Positions 17,302-28,973 are shown, counted from the stretch's first letter. The stretch is 64,000 nt of DNA from Saposhnikovia divaricata (GCA_036435485.1 CM071600.1:63981546-64045545), one strand, 5' to 3'. Numbers and translations are program-made. The notes: a model not told the origin generated them from the letters alone.

Positions 17302-17820
17302 CTAGCTTAAAATCCGTGTGATGCACGGATTTATTTTAACATTATATGATTTTATCTTTAATTTGAATTGAATTTTTAAAACAAAAATATTGTAGACTTA
17401 AGTTTTTATTATTTGATAATAATATATAAATGTTATCCGTGATATTTCTAGAAAAGGAGGGATTTTGGTTAAAAAATATACAAAAGATACATTTTAGTTG
17501 AAAACAGTAATCAGCTATTTATTATGATGTTTATATTTTATTTATTAAATAGAAGCGTCCGTCATATAATTGGAAAAGGAGAGATTTTAGTTACAGAAAA
17601 TAGAAAAAATAACATGTTTTAGTTAAAAACAGTAATTAATTAGATAATAGTAATTATAATAAAACCACCCGTTATATAATTGGAAAAATAGATATTTTAG
17701 TTAGATAAAATATAAAAGGTAATGTATTTTAGTCGAAAAAAGTAATTGGTTAGTTAATAGTAATTATAATATAATATAATTATTTTATAAAGGCCCAATA
17801 ATGTTTTTAGAAAAAAAAAA
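17302..17820 (-). mobile_element. Helitron-derived sequence: inverted 3' terminus and about 115-bp internal repeats
   Basis: On the minus strand the sequence ends with a hairpin CCGTGCATCACACGG, then CTAG (17302-17305), then T, which is the Helitron 3' signature. To its right lie three diverged units of about 110-130 bp starting near 17428, 17558 and 17669. Each has a CCGT...ATAATTGGAAAA...ATTTTAGTT...AGTAATT pattern. The same unit recurs at about 27225-27344 and 28974-29160. The 5' end was not located. Confidence 0.6.
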
Positions 17821-17827
17821 TTTAGTT

Positions 17828-17830
17828 ATA

Positions 17831-17897
<67 letters not shown>
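17828..17897. repeat. (AT)n microsatellite
   Basis: About 34 AT dinucleotides directly next to the hAT terminus at 17896. Confidence 0.95.
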
Positions 17898-17900
<3 letters not shown>

Positions 17901-19429
17901 CTGGCAATTTGGTACACGACACGTGAACACGACACGAAACGACACGAAAAAATATGGATATGGGTTTTGATTTTTAGTACACGAAACACGAAAGTACACG
18001 AACACGAAATTACACGAAAGTTTTAGTGTCGGATATGGGTTTTCATTTTGGGTACACGAAAGTACACGAAATATATTATATATATTTTTATTATATATAT
18101 ATATATATATATATATTATTTTTATTTTAGAATAAGTGATTTTAACTTTTAATATAAGGGCAAGAGGGGAGTCAAGGGTCAACAATTTTAGGGTTTTCCT
18201 TTCTGATTATTCTTCACTCGCGGCGCCTCACTCGTATTCTTTCTTATTCACATCCGCCTCTCCTCTCTTTATTCTCTGGTCTCTTAACCTAAATCTCATC
18301 TCTGTCTCTCTTAGTCTTCAAATGGATGATAACAACATAAATATCGATAACTTAGATCAGGTAATTCACATCCTCTCTTTATTTGTTCCTATATGGGTCT
18401 CTTTTTATGATTAATTCTGTCCGATTTCTTACTAATTTGTTTGATTTCTTATGATTTGTTATGATTTCTTTTTATGATTTATACGATTAGTTGATTATTA
18501 ATGTCTGATTTGCAGGATTATGAATCCCTAAGCGAAGATGAAGCCGATCTCTTGGAAAATGCTGAACAGGAACCTTGAAATCGACATCCTGGAGTACTGG
18601 AGAACAAATCAGTTCAGGTTTCCTAATCTTTCTTTAATGGCTAGAGATGTATTGTCAATTCCTATATCTACTGTTGCCTCTGAGTCAACATTCAGTGTCG
18701 GTGGAAGGATATTAGATCAATACCGCAGTTCATTGGCGAATACTGTTGTAGAAAGTATAATATGCGCGCGTGACTGGAAATTCAATGAACAAGGTATAGT
18801 AGTGTTGTGATTATGTGATTGCTATTTTTCTTCTCTGCCCTTCCTCTAAATATATTTTTTGTTTCAATTACAGCGGCTGTAGATTGTACTTGGGAAGAAT
18901 TAACTGAAGACATAATGAACATTGCGCTTAATGATGACTCTGATTGCGGCAATGAAACTGCAGTCCCCCCTTACAAGGTAGCGTAAATAATAGACAGATA
19001 AAAACTTATGTTTTTTCAGAATTTAGCCTTTCTGAATCTGCAAGAAATTGACTGTGTTTTGTACTGAATTTAGCCTTTCTGATGAGACTGTTCTATGCTA
19101 GTTGTATTGTAGTTGCCTTTTGTTTCAATTTGTCCCTGCAGCCAAATATGAATTTAGTGCAAGACTGTGTTTTGTCTTTCAGTTGCATTGTATTTTCCTC
19201 CCTGCATACTTTAAGCTAAAATATATTAGTACCAAGCAATTACTCTACATACACACATTAGTGGTATTTCTTTGGTCTGATTAGTGTTATTTTCTTTGCA
19301 GGAGGGGCTTGAGACCAAATCAAGATGAAATGCTCAATTGCCAGAGAATGGACATTTTGTAATCTTAAATTTAATTCCACTCTAGAACAATTTGAATAAG
19401 ATATATATATATATATATATGCTTTTTTT
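17896..19429 (+). mobile_element. hAT element remnant carrying a truncated transposase
   Basis: The left end TAGACCTGGCAATTTGG, followed by reiterated ACACGAAA/ACACGACAC motifs, is typical of hAT termini with subterminal transposase-binding repeats. The element contains the spliced transposase remnant at 18322-19328. The right terminus was not found; it was probably lost or separated when the LINE whose poly-A tail lies at about 19430 inserted. Confidence 0.6.
18322..19328 (+). pseudogene. Internally deleted hAT transposase (RICESLEEPER/ZBED-like, hATC domain)
   Basis: Four exons with GT-AG introns can be drawn: 18322-18360, 18516-18793, 18874-18977 and 19302-19328. Exon 1 encodes a short acidic N-terminus (MDDNNINIDNLDQ) that continues as DYESLSEDEADLLENA in exon 2. 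A stop at about 18577 then interrupts this frame. One frame over, exon 2 encodes a clear hAT C-terminal dimerisation region: ILEYWRTNQFRFPNLSLMA, then STVASESTFSVGGRILDQYR and the Arg-Asp-Trp ending typical of the domain. Exons 3 and 4 add a normal-looking acidic tail and stop. The BED finger and the catalytic RNase H-like core are absent. This fits an internal deletion joining the first and last parts of the transposase out of frame near 18570-18580. Splice sites at both ends survived. Confidence 0.75.
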
Positions 19430-19892
19430 TTTAGATAAACAGGAACAATAAGATAAAAGCCTAACAGCACTTACAAACTAGAGCAATAACAGCACCTAAC
19501 ACTGAGATGCACAGTAACTAACACACAGCAGCACCTTACAAAGACAAGCACGGGAGAACCTAAAACAAAAAGGAAAACCGAAGTACCTAAGAGAATTACT
19601 AGACAGCCAATGAAGGAATAAAGTCTTATGGCTGAAATGGTACTTCATCCTCGGAGGAAGATGAAGAGCAACCAGCTGGATGGATGATATCTCCTATTCC
19701 TACATTCGGAAAAATATCAAAAGCAGCCGAATGAGGACCCAAGCCATTGTCCAAATCAAGTATCTCAGCCAATCTTCCGAAAGGTTTAGGGACCTAAACA
19801 AGGTCAGCACAATTACGCAACCCATACTCTGCCATGAAAGTAGGGGCACTAATTCTAGTAGCAAAAACTAAATGAATACTGCAGCTTCTCTG

Positions 19893-20465
19893 CTAAGATG
19901 GGTCGATCATATCCTTATTATATTCTGCGTATAAGATATTGATTTGTTGCACTGCAGCCACCACATTTACCTCCTCCAAAACTTCTTCCTCTTGATCAAC
20001 TATCATACCAAAAGCTTGAACATTATCACATTCGATAAAGACATGTGGGATTTGCCTGACGAAAGCTTGCTTAATCGCCAAATGGATGGCCCATACTTGA
20101 GACTGGAGACCAACCATACCTCTGAGAGGTCCCATAATGCCCCACAGATAGTTACCACGATGATCTCTGGCCACAATACCAATCCCATTGGTATTTCCAT
20201 TTGCTAGAGGAATTTCTTCGAGCACCCCATGGACGTTAAGCTTGATTACCTTTTCTGGAGGAGGGAACCAGAGATTGTCCATGATAAGAATAGATAGTGA
20301 GACTAAGCAAGGCAAATGGTGACTTCTTATAATCCATGAGAAGAGGTCTGTACTTAGAAAACTGTGAATAACCAATAGGCCGTCCAATTGGTAATGAGTA
20401 CTCAGCCTCCAAAAAACTCTCCTATGTCTATAGTAAAAAAAGTACCTATGCTTTACTAGACCCAT
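19893..20465 (-). pseudogene. Second RNase H-like region at the LINE 3' end
   Basis: A 190-codon reading frame contains WFPPPEKVIKLNVHG, then GIGIVARDHRGNYLWG and the IECDN motif. This is the plant reverse-transcriptase-like RNase H fold (RVT_3) found at the C-terminus of L1-type elements. The first catalytic position reads N-V-H-G, where D-G is usual, so it is probably inactive. It lies directly downstream of another RNase H-like domain at 20456-20914 in the same orientation. It is either a duplicated domain within one ORF2 or the tail of a second LINE. Confidence 0.6.
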
Positions 20466-23400
20466 GCTCCAATCAAATATGGTCTCTGTATCCCTTCCTT
20501 TGTTAACCTATCAGCCTCAACATTATGGACCCTTGATACGTGCATAAAATTGATATCACTGTACGAGGGGAATATATGCTGAAGATCTCCATAAAGCCTT
20601 CTCATAATAAAAAGATTCACTGCTTCTATAGATTCAGAACAGAACAGGATATTAGATCTCACTTGCTGTGCAGCACCAACAGTACCAACTACATACTCAA
20701 GTGCCTTGAGTTCTGCTTCAAGTACGTTCACAACTTGAACAGGGCCAGAAAAAATAAATCTCAACATACATGTATTATCCCTAACAACACCTCCTATGCC
20801 AGCTTTACCACTATCTTCCATGACAAAAGACCCATCAACCAAACATACTAAATCATACTTGGAAAAAATCTTGGACCAGAAGGAAGCTTTACTTTCTAAG
20901 AAACTTAACCTCACTGCACCGACTGGATTGGCATCCCAGAAATTGCAAAAATTTTGGATTAATGAAACCCACTGCCTCTAACCATTTAAAAGATCGAATT
21001 TTGATCAATTTATGGCAGGCCTCCTCCTTAATTTTCGTGCCTTGAAAAATTAATTCATTACGCCCTAGCCAGATAGTCCACAAAACCACTGTAATCATTA
21101 TTTTCCATTCATGTGAGCCAAAAGAGGTGTTGCTCAGAGACATTAGCCTCTCGAGAGAGAAGGGAGACATACTAGGTGGATTACCAATGCCACACCAAGA
21201 GGTGAAAACGACCAGCACCTAATAGCCAGCTCACAGTTGAGAAACAAATGTTCTAGTGTCTCTTCCTGGCTACCACACCATCTGCATCCTGAGTCGAAAT
21301 CCGAAAACCTCAATCTGGAGCGTATGAATGAGTTTGTAGGCAAAATTTTATGCTCAATTTTCCACAGAAAAACCTGTACTTTCGGGGGAACTTTAATCTT
21401 CCAAATTAACTTCCATATAAACGAAGAGATGGAGGTAGAGACCAATGAACGATAACACTCTTTTGTGGTAAATACCTTATTATTGTGAAGCCAAAAATGC
21501 CTGTCCCTACCATCCTTAAACTCCACTTGATTAACACAATCATCTAGTAAATGAGCAGCTGCTTCTTCCCACGCTCTGAGGGGGCGACGCCATAAGCATT
21601 CCCAGTTCCTTCCTAACGACCAACAATTCTTGAAACTCTTAAGGTTCAAATGTTTAAGTAGTGACAGATCATATAACCTGGGGAATTCATCCTTCAGCGG
21701 CCTGGAACCACACCAGAGATCTTCCCAGAACAGAATTTGAGACCTTTGACCTACCTGCCATTGAAAAATCTCAGACACCTTCCCACTAGCGACAGATTCC
21801 ATACCAGACTCAATTATACTTTTAAAAATGAATGAAGCTGCATTGTTGCTAGACAAACTAGCAAGTTTATCCGAGAAATCTAATCCGTATTTATTCTGCA
21901 AGAATACGTTCCAGAATTTGCCCCTGTCTTCACTACATCTCCACCACCATTTGAAAAGAAGAGCAGCGTTACGATTCTTTAAGGAAGAAAATCCCAAACC
22001 CCCTACTTCTTTAGGTTTGCAAATCTTCTACCAACTTATAAGATGTAATTTAGCTGTCTCCTTGTCAATAGACGAGTTAACTCCCCAGAAAAATCGCTTA
22101 CGAATCCGATCAAACTGGCACATAACAGTTTTAGGCATGAGAAACAAGTTAAACCAGTAAGCCGGGATACTGTCTAAGGAAGCTTGAATCGGAACCATCC
22201 TACCCGCATGATTGATATTTTTACCCTTCCATAAGGCTAGTTTCTTACGAAATTTAACCAACAGAGGCTCCCAAAAATTAACCGATTTCGGTGAAGAGCT
22301 AATGTTCGCACCAAGATAACTTATAGCATTAAACTCCTACTTTGCATTCAAGCAAGGCCGCCTATTGAGCCAGATCTTCACTATCCTCATGAAAACCAAA
22401 CAATTGACTTTTGCTAAAATTGATCTTTAGGCCCGTTAACACAAAAAAACTTTGAAGAACGCTTTTAACTCCCTTAACCGATTTAGTATCGTTGTTTAAA
22501 AAAATGATAATATCATCGGCATATTGTAAATGTGAAATAGAAGATCCTCCAATTGAGACTCCTTTAAAAATACCTATCTCCTCCGCTTTTACCAACATAA
22601 CATGCAAAACTTCTGCCACAAGATTGAACAAAAATGGTGAAAGGGGGTCGCCTTGGCGAAAGCCTCGCATTGGGGAAAATTCTTTAAAGGGAGAACCGTT
22701 AACAAGAATAGAGACTCTTGAAGAATGGAAGATTGAGGAAATCCAGTCGATCCATTTCTTGTGGAAATTCATTTTCTCCAGCAAATGAAAGAGAAAAGAC
22801 CAATTCACGGTATTGAATGCCTTCTCAAAATCTACCTTTAAGACTAAGCCACTGCTTTGTTTACTTTTAATGCTACTTATCACCTCACTTGCGACAAGGA
22901 TACTATCAGAAATATTCCTTCCATGCATGAATCCTGACTGTTGCTCGGAAACCAAATGGGGCAGAACTACTTTCAATCTCTCATCCAATATTTTAGTAAT
23001 CAACTTCATACAGGAGTTGATCAAACTGATTGGACGAAAATCAGTAACATAAACTGGACTTGCACTTTTGGGAATTAAGGTGATAAAAGAACAGTTAATA
23101 CCATTCGGAATATAACCATCGCTGTGAAACTTGACCATAAATGAGAAACCATCAGTTCTCAGAAAAGACCACATTTTCTTCACCACCCCCATGCTCATCC
23201 CGTCAGGCCCCGGGGCTTTCTCAGATGGGTTTTCTTAAGAGCCTCATCTACCTCTAGCTGCGTAAGTGCTTTAACAAGAAAATCAGAGCCCTCCTGTGAT
23301 AACCTAGGTATGGGCAAATCGCCTAGACTTAAACAGCTGGGAGATGCATTCTCTGTCGAGAAGGTTTGAAAATGATGGAAGAAAGCATCTTTAATTAGAT

Positions 23401-24541
23401 CAGGAGTAGAGACCCAGACTTCGTTCCTGAAAATTCCCATGATTTGATTTTTCTTCCATTTATACTTAACTATATTATGGTAAAATTTGGTATTTCTATC
23501 ACCATATAACGACCACTTCAGTCTCGCCCTCTGTCTGAGCATAAAATACTTCATAGTGTACTGAGACTTCAATCTCTGATCAATCTCTAATTTTCTTGCC
23601 TCACCCAAGCCCAATTCATCAACTCTAAATTGCTCCCTTTCCAAGAGTTTAATGTTTTGATCAACATTGCCATTCACCTGTAAATTCCAATGCTTGATTC
23701 TAAGACGGATTTCCTTAAGTTTCAAGTACAGGTTCCGATTCCCAAGTTCAATCCAGGCTGCTTGTAAAGATGACTTTAGAGTAGTATCATCCAACCAACA
23801 GTCGAAAACCTTACATGGTTTGATACCCCAGTTAACTTTACCCGTGGTGAGAAGTAATGCCTGGTGATCTGAGTTCTTTCTATCCAATACTTGAACAACC
23901 CAGTCGCCTTGTTCAAACCATTTCCAGTTGAGTAGAACCCTGTCTAATTTACTTTGTTTACCTTCACTTCCACACCATGTGAAATTAGAATTCTGGAATT
24001 TAACATCTTGCAGCTCATTACTACTTATAAATGCATTAAAAGAGACTGGATCTGACTCCCGATACAAGCACTTAACTCTTTCTGTGGTAGACCTGACACA
24101 GTTGAAGTCGCCTATTATGCACACTGATTCCTCCAAACAATCTTGAAGCCAAGAACTTATCAAATGCCACAGCTCTTCCTTATCGAAGTTGTCCTGAGGA
24201 GCATAAATATTGATAATATATAAGCTCTGACCATTAGGCACATAACTACCTCTCAAACCCAGCCAATTTCTACCAGAATGAGTACTTGATATTGCTATAA
24301 CAGAAGGATCCCAAAATGAGACTATACCCCCAGAAAGACCATTTGCTACCACCTCAGCCCAACAAGAATCATCATATACTCCTATCGATCTTTTAGCGAG
24401 TGTGGTGAAATCCTTACACATCGATTCTTGAAGACACACCATCCCCGGCTTATGCAATTGAACAAAACTTTTAACATTCTCCCTATTCTGACTAGAAGCC
24501 AAACCTCGGATGTTCCAACTCAATATAGATAACCAATTCAT
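20456..24541 (-). pseudogene. LINE ORF2: endonuclease, reverse transcriptase, zf-RVT, RNase H (frameshifted)
   Basis: Minus-strand order: 24541-23195 encodes an exonuclease/endonuclease/phosphatase-type endonuclease (LSILSWNIRGLAS start, then CLQES and IIGDFNCV). 23198-22362 encodes the reverse transcriptase with FRPISLIN, the QQSGFMHGR region, GFRQGDPLSPFLF and an intact YADD box. 22261-22028 and 21997-21143 carry the connection region and the zf-RVT motif (IPP-type WKIKVPPKVQVFLWK, CRWCGSQEETLEHLFLNC). 21218-20889 and 20914-20456 carry the first RNase H region (DGS, EAELKALE, RVHNVEAD). The domains sit in different frames, so the ORF is broken by at least four frameshifts or stops. RT motif A reads EKAFNTVNW, where Asp is usual at the Asn. 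Confidence 0.88.
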
Positions 24542-24577
24542 TAGAAGACAAAATGAATGAATAAAAGTAAAACGGGA

Positions 24578-26757
24578 TTACTGTTGTAACCTCAATTCTA
24601 TGTCTGCTAAGGCCTCCTCCTTGCTACTGTTAACCGTTAATCCTACTAAGGAACTGGTCTCTAGTATCCTTTCCGCTTCCTTGGATAGATTTTTGGTTAC
24701 AGGGTTCCTAGCCAGCCTTCTCCTCCCTCTACAAGGTAATTGAAAGGCCTTCATCATCCTGCTATGATACTTTCTACGCCTGCCTCTCTTTTTAAAGACC
24801 TTGAGTTTATCCATAACCTGAATAACCGAGCCTAATGAGTTATCAGAAATGATATCTGAAAACGAGTTCAAAGAAGTAGACTTGATATCCCCATCTTTGC
24901 TTACGGATGGACATGAGTGATCAGAGATATCTCTAATCTTCCAAACTGCAGTTGAGACATGGTCTAATCCATCGTCTTTACTAACATTATTTGAAACCAA
25001 TTGTGGACCCTCCAAGTGTTTCTCAGGGGCTACATCATCACTCAACGATTGATTTAAGATCGGTTCTCTATTGTCCTTCTCTTGAGATTTACTGGAAGAG
25101 TTAGAGATGATCGAAGACTCATCACCAGAGTTTTCACCCTCATTAAGATGAGGACTGACTGAAAAATCAGAAGTTGAATTAAGAGTGCCATGAGAACCCC
25201 CAGTAATTTCAAGGAAATCGCTGCTAACTGTCAATTTTGGGCCTAGCATTACCACCTCAGATAAGTGTATCTCCACTTCTGAATTCTCAATATGAGTCTT
25301 GATCCTAGCACACAACCTGTCTTTTCTAGTTGTAATAATACCAACTGTAGGATTCTTGAAGAAGAATTCCTCATCAAGCATGTCTGATGTTCCCACTATC
25401 TTTCCCCACTCCTTGGTTAGCTCCTCAAACGTACTCAAACACCATGAGGAAATTGGAAGACCAACAATTTCCACCCAAACGATTCGATCTATGAATAAAT
25501 CATCATGACATACCTGTTTGCAACTGATGAAACCCAACCCCAGGAGGTCCAAATCTAGCTTATCAAAATCTAACTGGCTAAGAAAAGTTAGCAGAAACTT
25601 GAATCTAGTTAGACCCCTGACTAGAATATTATCATAACCCAAAGCATCCAGTTGGCACATGACTTCATTCACCGAATTGGTTTAAGTGTTTCTACAACCA
25701 CACTACCTTTCAAATCTTTAACCAAATCATGATTTTGAGCTATCTTTGAATCATCTCCATGTAACGCCTGATCCACTACTGAGTTAGAGGCCCTCTGATT
25801 CACCCTTTTACCATTTCTCTTAAACAAAGATACACCAGCAACCTCACTGTTCTGAATATTTGCATTCACTGGGGAGGATGCTCTGATTTGCTTCTTTGTT
25901 TTGGCAAAATCCAATTTTAAGGTGTTGCCCTCGAAACTTTTGCCCTTTAGATTGTCAATTAACTTGGATGCCTCAAGGACAGACTACAACTTAACAAAAC
26001 CAAACCGCTTGTTATACTTGTCCAATTTCTTTGGCAAAACAATGTCTCTAATTCTGCAAATGCTTTTAAAGAAAGACCAGATTTCTTTGGGCTGGACATG
26101 AATCGGTAGATTGGATACAAAAACCACGTTATGACCCTTGTTCATAACCTTTTTATTAATGACAAGAATATCTCTCTTACCAAAATCTGAGATAGGATTC
26201 TCAAGTAGTGCTTCTTTAAAAGATTTAACTGAGGTAGTGGTGTCTTTTTTGTACTGCATATTCAACGGACCTGATTCATTTACTGGCGCTTGAGATTGAT
26301 TTAAAGATTTGGAATGAATCTGAAACAGGGCTCTATTGATGTAGAAATCAACCCCTTTTACCGCTTCCTCCAGAATCCAACCATCTACTAAATGTCCATT
26401 ACTCCTAATAAAATCCAACTGCACTTGCGCCTTAGGAGAAGTCCCTCTATTACTATCTCCTTGAAGATGGTGAAACGCCCCTTTATTCCTGTCTTCCAAA
26501 TTATTCGCACTTTGCCCGCGTATATTGTGGAGATCCCTCTTAGTTTTTCTCCCCATTACCTTAGTCCATCCCTGCTTCTTGTCTGCCATATGAACCCGGA
26601 GATCTTCATCTGTTAAATCTTTAGAATCGGAGATCGGTTTTAATGCTTTTAAATCTCTGACCGATTTTAGTGAACCGTAATGTATTTGATTTAGGGCCAT
26701 CTGAATCCCCTCATTGTCTCTTCTACGAACCATCGTAATGACATTGGGATGTACCAT
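24578..26757 (-). pseudogene. LINE ORF1: RRM plus DUF4283-like nucleic-acid-binding protein (broken)
   Basis: The reading frame starts at 26757. After a basic N-terminal region it enters an RRM: VVFVSNLPIHV, then KRFGFVKL. A TAG at about 25985 interrupts the RRM, and the same frame resumes to 25669. A frameshift near 25672 leads into 25672-24578, which has a DUF4283-like segment (GFISCKQVCHDDLFIDRIVW, then WGKIVG) and a low-complexity Ser/Asp tail with a basic patch (KKRGRRRKYHSRMMK). ORF1 proteins of plant L1 elements bind the element RNA. The ORF is non-functional as it stands. Confidence 0.75.
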
Positions 26758-26882
26758 GTAGTCCTTGCTTAGAATGAAGCATAAAATATTAGTGATTTTT
26801 GTTGTAAAAATTAGTGATGGTTTGTAGTTTGTATTTAAGAGTGATTTGTAGTTGAGTAAGACACTCTCTCTCTATATATATA

Positions 26883-27220
26883 GGGGGTTGCTCAAATGAG
26901 ACCCCTCTTATAATGAGACCCTCTAGTCCCCCTCATATTTCTTGTATTCTAAAGGGCCCCGCCAGGGGCACCCAATACAAAAAAGTCTTATAATTATACT
27001 CTCTATCCATTCCTCAAAAAAAAATTTAAAATTTTTTTTTTTAAAAAATGATGACGTGGCAGCAGCTTATTTTTATTTATTTTTAATTTTTTTTTTGATG
27101 AATGAATAGAGGGTAGAATTATAAGACTTTTTGTATTGGGTGCCCCTGGCGGGGCCCTTTAGAATAGATAAAATATGAGGGGGACTCATTATAAGAGAGG
27201 GTCTCATTTGAGCAACTCCC
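26883..27220. mobile_element. Foldback MITE with about 165-bp terminal inverted repeats, TA duplication
   Basis: The left arm starts GGGGGTTGCTCAAATGAGAC and the right arm ends with its near-exact complement (GTCTCATTTGAGCAACTCCC). Pairing continues inward through a GGGCCCCGCCAGGGGC block almost to the middle, so nearly the whole 338 bp can form a hairpin. TA flanks both sides (26881-26882, 27221-27222). There is no coding capacity. It sits directly at the 5' end of the LINE. Confidence 0.85.
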
Positions 27221-27224
27221 TATT

Positions 27225-27344
27225 ATTAAATATTATGATATTATTTTATTGAATACAATTATCCATGATATTATTGGAAAAAAAGGATTTTAGTATGAGA
27301 AAATATAAAAGGAAACATGTTTTAGCTGAAAATATAATTTATTA
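27225..27344. repeat. Helitron-internal repeat unit, left fragment
   Basis: A unit of the about 115-bp repeat also seen at 17428-17790: ATTGGAAAA...GATTTTAG...ATGTTTTAGCTGAAAA. It is cut at 27344 by the LINE/TIR insertion and continues at 28974. Confidence 0.55.
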
Positions 27345-28385
27345 TTTTTTTTTTTGCTAAATAAAATATATTAGAAGGAAACCCACAAACAAGAGTGGCC
27401 TCAGCCCTCTTGAATCCAGAAAGCTCAGGATTGAATCCCAAAACCTAACCAACTAGACCTCAGGCCTCAGCCCATCCCAGAAATAGTACAAAAGATGCAT
27501 GAAAGTGGGATCTTTGCGGACCCAAGCCTTAAAGCTATTACAAGAGAATAATCTTTCCTTAACAATTTTTTAACTTCCTGGACAATAACTATCGTTGAGT
27601 GGCCAGGCTTTGTGTTGTGCATCCTGAAATTCCTCTCTTTCCAGACTTGATAAAAAACCGTAGTGAACACTAGACTAGCAATAGCTTTCCTCTTTTGATC
27701 AACCAGACCAGTGAGAAAATTTCCCATTTGACAATCAGACCAACTGGCAGCAAATTGAAAAGGCAGAGCACGCCGAACCAAATCAAAGAACGGGCATGAA
27801 GAGTAGATATGTTGTATCGACTCATTTTCAACATTACACAGTAAACACTTCGGGTCAACTCGCATACCAAAAGAGAGCATACGATCCTTGGTTAGCAACC
27901 GATTTTTTAGAGCTAGCCAAGTGGTAAACGAGCATTTAGGAATCAAGAAAGCATTCCATACAAATTTTTCCCAAGGCACAGCAGGGCTGGTGGATCGAAA
28001 GGATTGCCAAATAGACGACATTTTTATGTGCTTTGATTGCAGGCCATCCCACCTGATGTTATCCTCTTCATGAATCTGAACCGAAGTAGCAGCGCCACAC
28101 TTCCTGCACAACACCATGGTCAGAGGCTGGAACTCCCATATACCATTCCGCAAATATTCATTGATGAGCACAAAACTCAAAGATTTATCAGCGCTAATCA
28201 CTGAATTAGAGGTGTGAATCAGAGGCCTAATATTACCCCAGGGATCATGCCAGAAAATAAAAGAGGAATTTGCACCAACGTGAAATTTTAGGAACCTCAA
28301 AGCCATGTCCCTGCAGTTCAGAATTTTCTTAGCCACCCACGGACACTTGTAAGGGATTTTTGCTGTCCAAAAAGCTTTGTTACGC
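27345..28385 (-). pseudogene. 5'-truncated LINE fragment (zf-RVT region)
   Basis: A minus-strand reading frame of about 300 codons encodes the C-terminal part of an L1 ORF2. It has FIFWHDPWGNIRPL, then WEKFVWNAFLIPKCSFTTWL, LALKNRLLTKDRM and the zf-RVT Cys pattern CLLCNVENESIQHIYSSCPFF, ending in a VWKERNFRMH stretch. A T run at 27345-27355 on the plus strand is its poly-A tail. Its sequence differs from the LINE at 19.4-26.9 kb, so it is a separate insertion. The 5' part, including RT and endonuclease, is absent. The last codons of the open frame (28386-28435) belong to the adjacent TIR element. Confidence 0.8.
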
Positions 28386-28417
28386 AGAAAGGAATAGTGA
28401 AACCAGGAGACCCGTAC

Positions 28418-28969
28418 AAAAGAGAAAATGACCAAAATGCCTATTTTTCACAAGTGTTTGCCCAAAATACTGATTTTGAAAAAAAGTGCTCGAAATACCG
28501 ACGGGATACGGAGAATCGTCCTCCGTGTTAGCATGATGCGGAACATCGTCCTCCGTATTACATAGATACGGAGCTGCGTCTACCGTGTTATGCATGATAC
28601 GGTGGACGGTGTTCCGTGTTAGGTGGGTGCGCAGCACTGTCACGGAACACGGTACAACGTATTTATGCATAACACGGAAGACGCAGCTCCGTACCATGCC
28701 CTATTACGGAAGATCGTGTTCAGCAACACACCCCCTATCACGGTACACGATCTACCGTGTCCCGTCGGTATTTTGGGCAAATAGCATTTATTTTTGATTA
28801 TTTTGGGTCATCACCCCTGCATAACACAGAAGACGCAGCTCCGTATCATGCCCTATTACGGAAGATCGTGTTCCGCAACACACCCCCTATCACGGTACAC
28901 GATCTACCGTGTCCCGTCGGTATTTTGGGCAAACAGCATTTATTTTTGATTATTTTGGGCCATCACCCC
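28418..28969. mobile_element. TIR element with palindromic CGG-rich repeats, CCAAAATA-terminus family, member 2
   Basis: The left end (GACCAAAATGCCTATTTTTC, then TTTGCCCAAAATACTGA) is an inverted, diverged copy of the right end (TCGGTATTTTGGGCAAA...TTTTGGGTCATCACCCC). The core is a run of about eight imperfect palindromes of about 26 bp, each of the form ACGGxxxxCGTCxxCCGTGTTA. The last 152 bp are tandemly duplicated (28666-28817 and 28818-28969). It shares end sequences with 16179-16953. No protein is encoded. Confidence 0.7.
28666..28969. repeat. 152-bp tandem duplication
   Basis: 28666-28817 and 28818-28969 are near-identical, with a handful of mismatches (for example AACACGG against AACACAG, and GTTCAGC against GTTCCGC). 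Each copy contains the right terminus of the TIR element, so the element has two stacked right ends. Confidence 0.92.
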
Positions 28970-28973
28970 ATAC

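Larger units (their letters stand above)
19430..26880 (-). mobile_element. L1-type LINE (non-LTR retrotransposon), near full length, decayed
   Basis: A minus-strand element with ORF1 (RRM plus a DUF4283-like region), then ORF2 with endonuclease, reverse transcriptase, zf-RVT and RNase H. A poly-A tail is seen as the T run at about 19430-19440 on the plus strand. The 5' leader reaches the (TA) stretch at about 26872-26882. Target duplications cannot be read because both flanks are TA-rich. It separates the hAT remnant on its left from a foldback MITE on its right. Confidence 0.85.
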
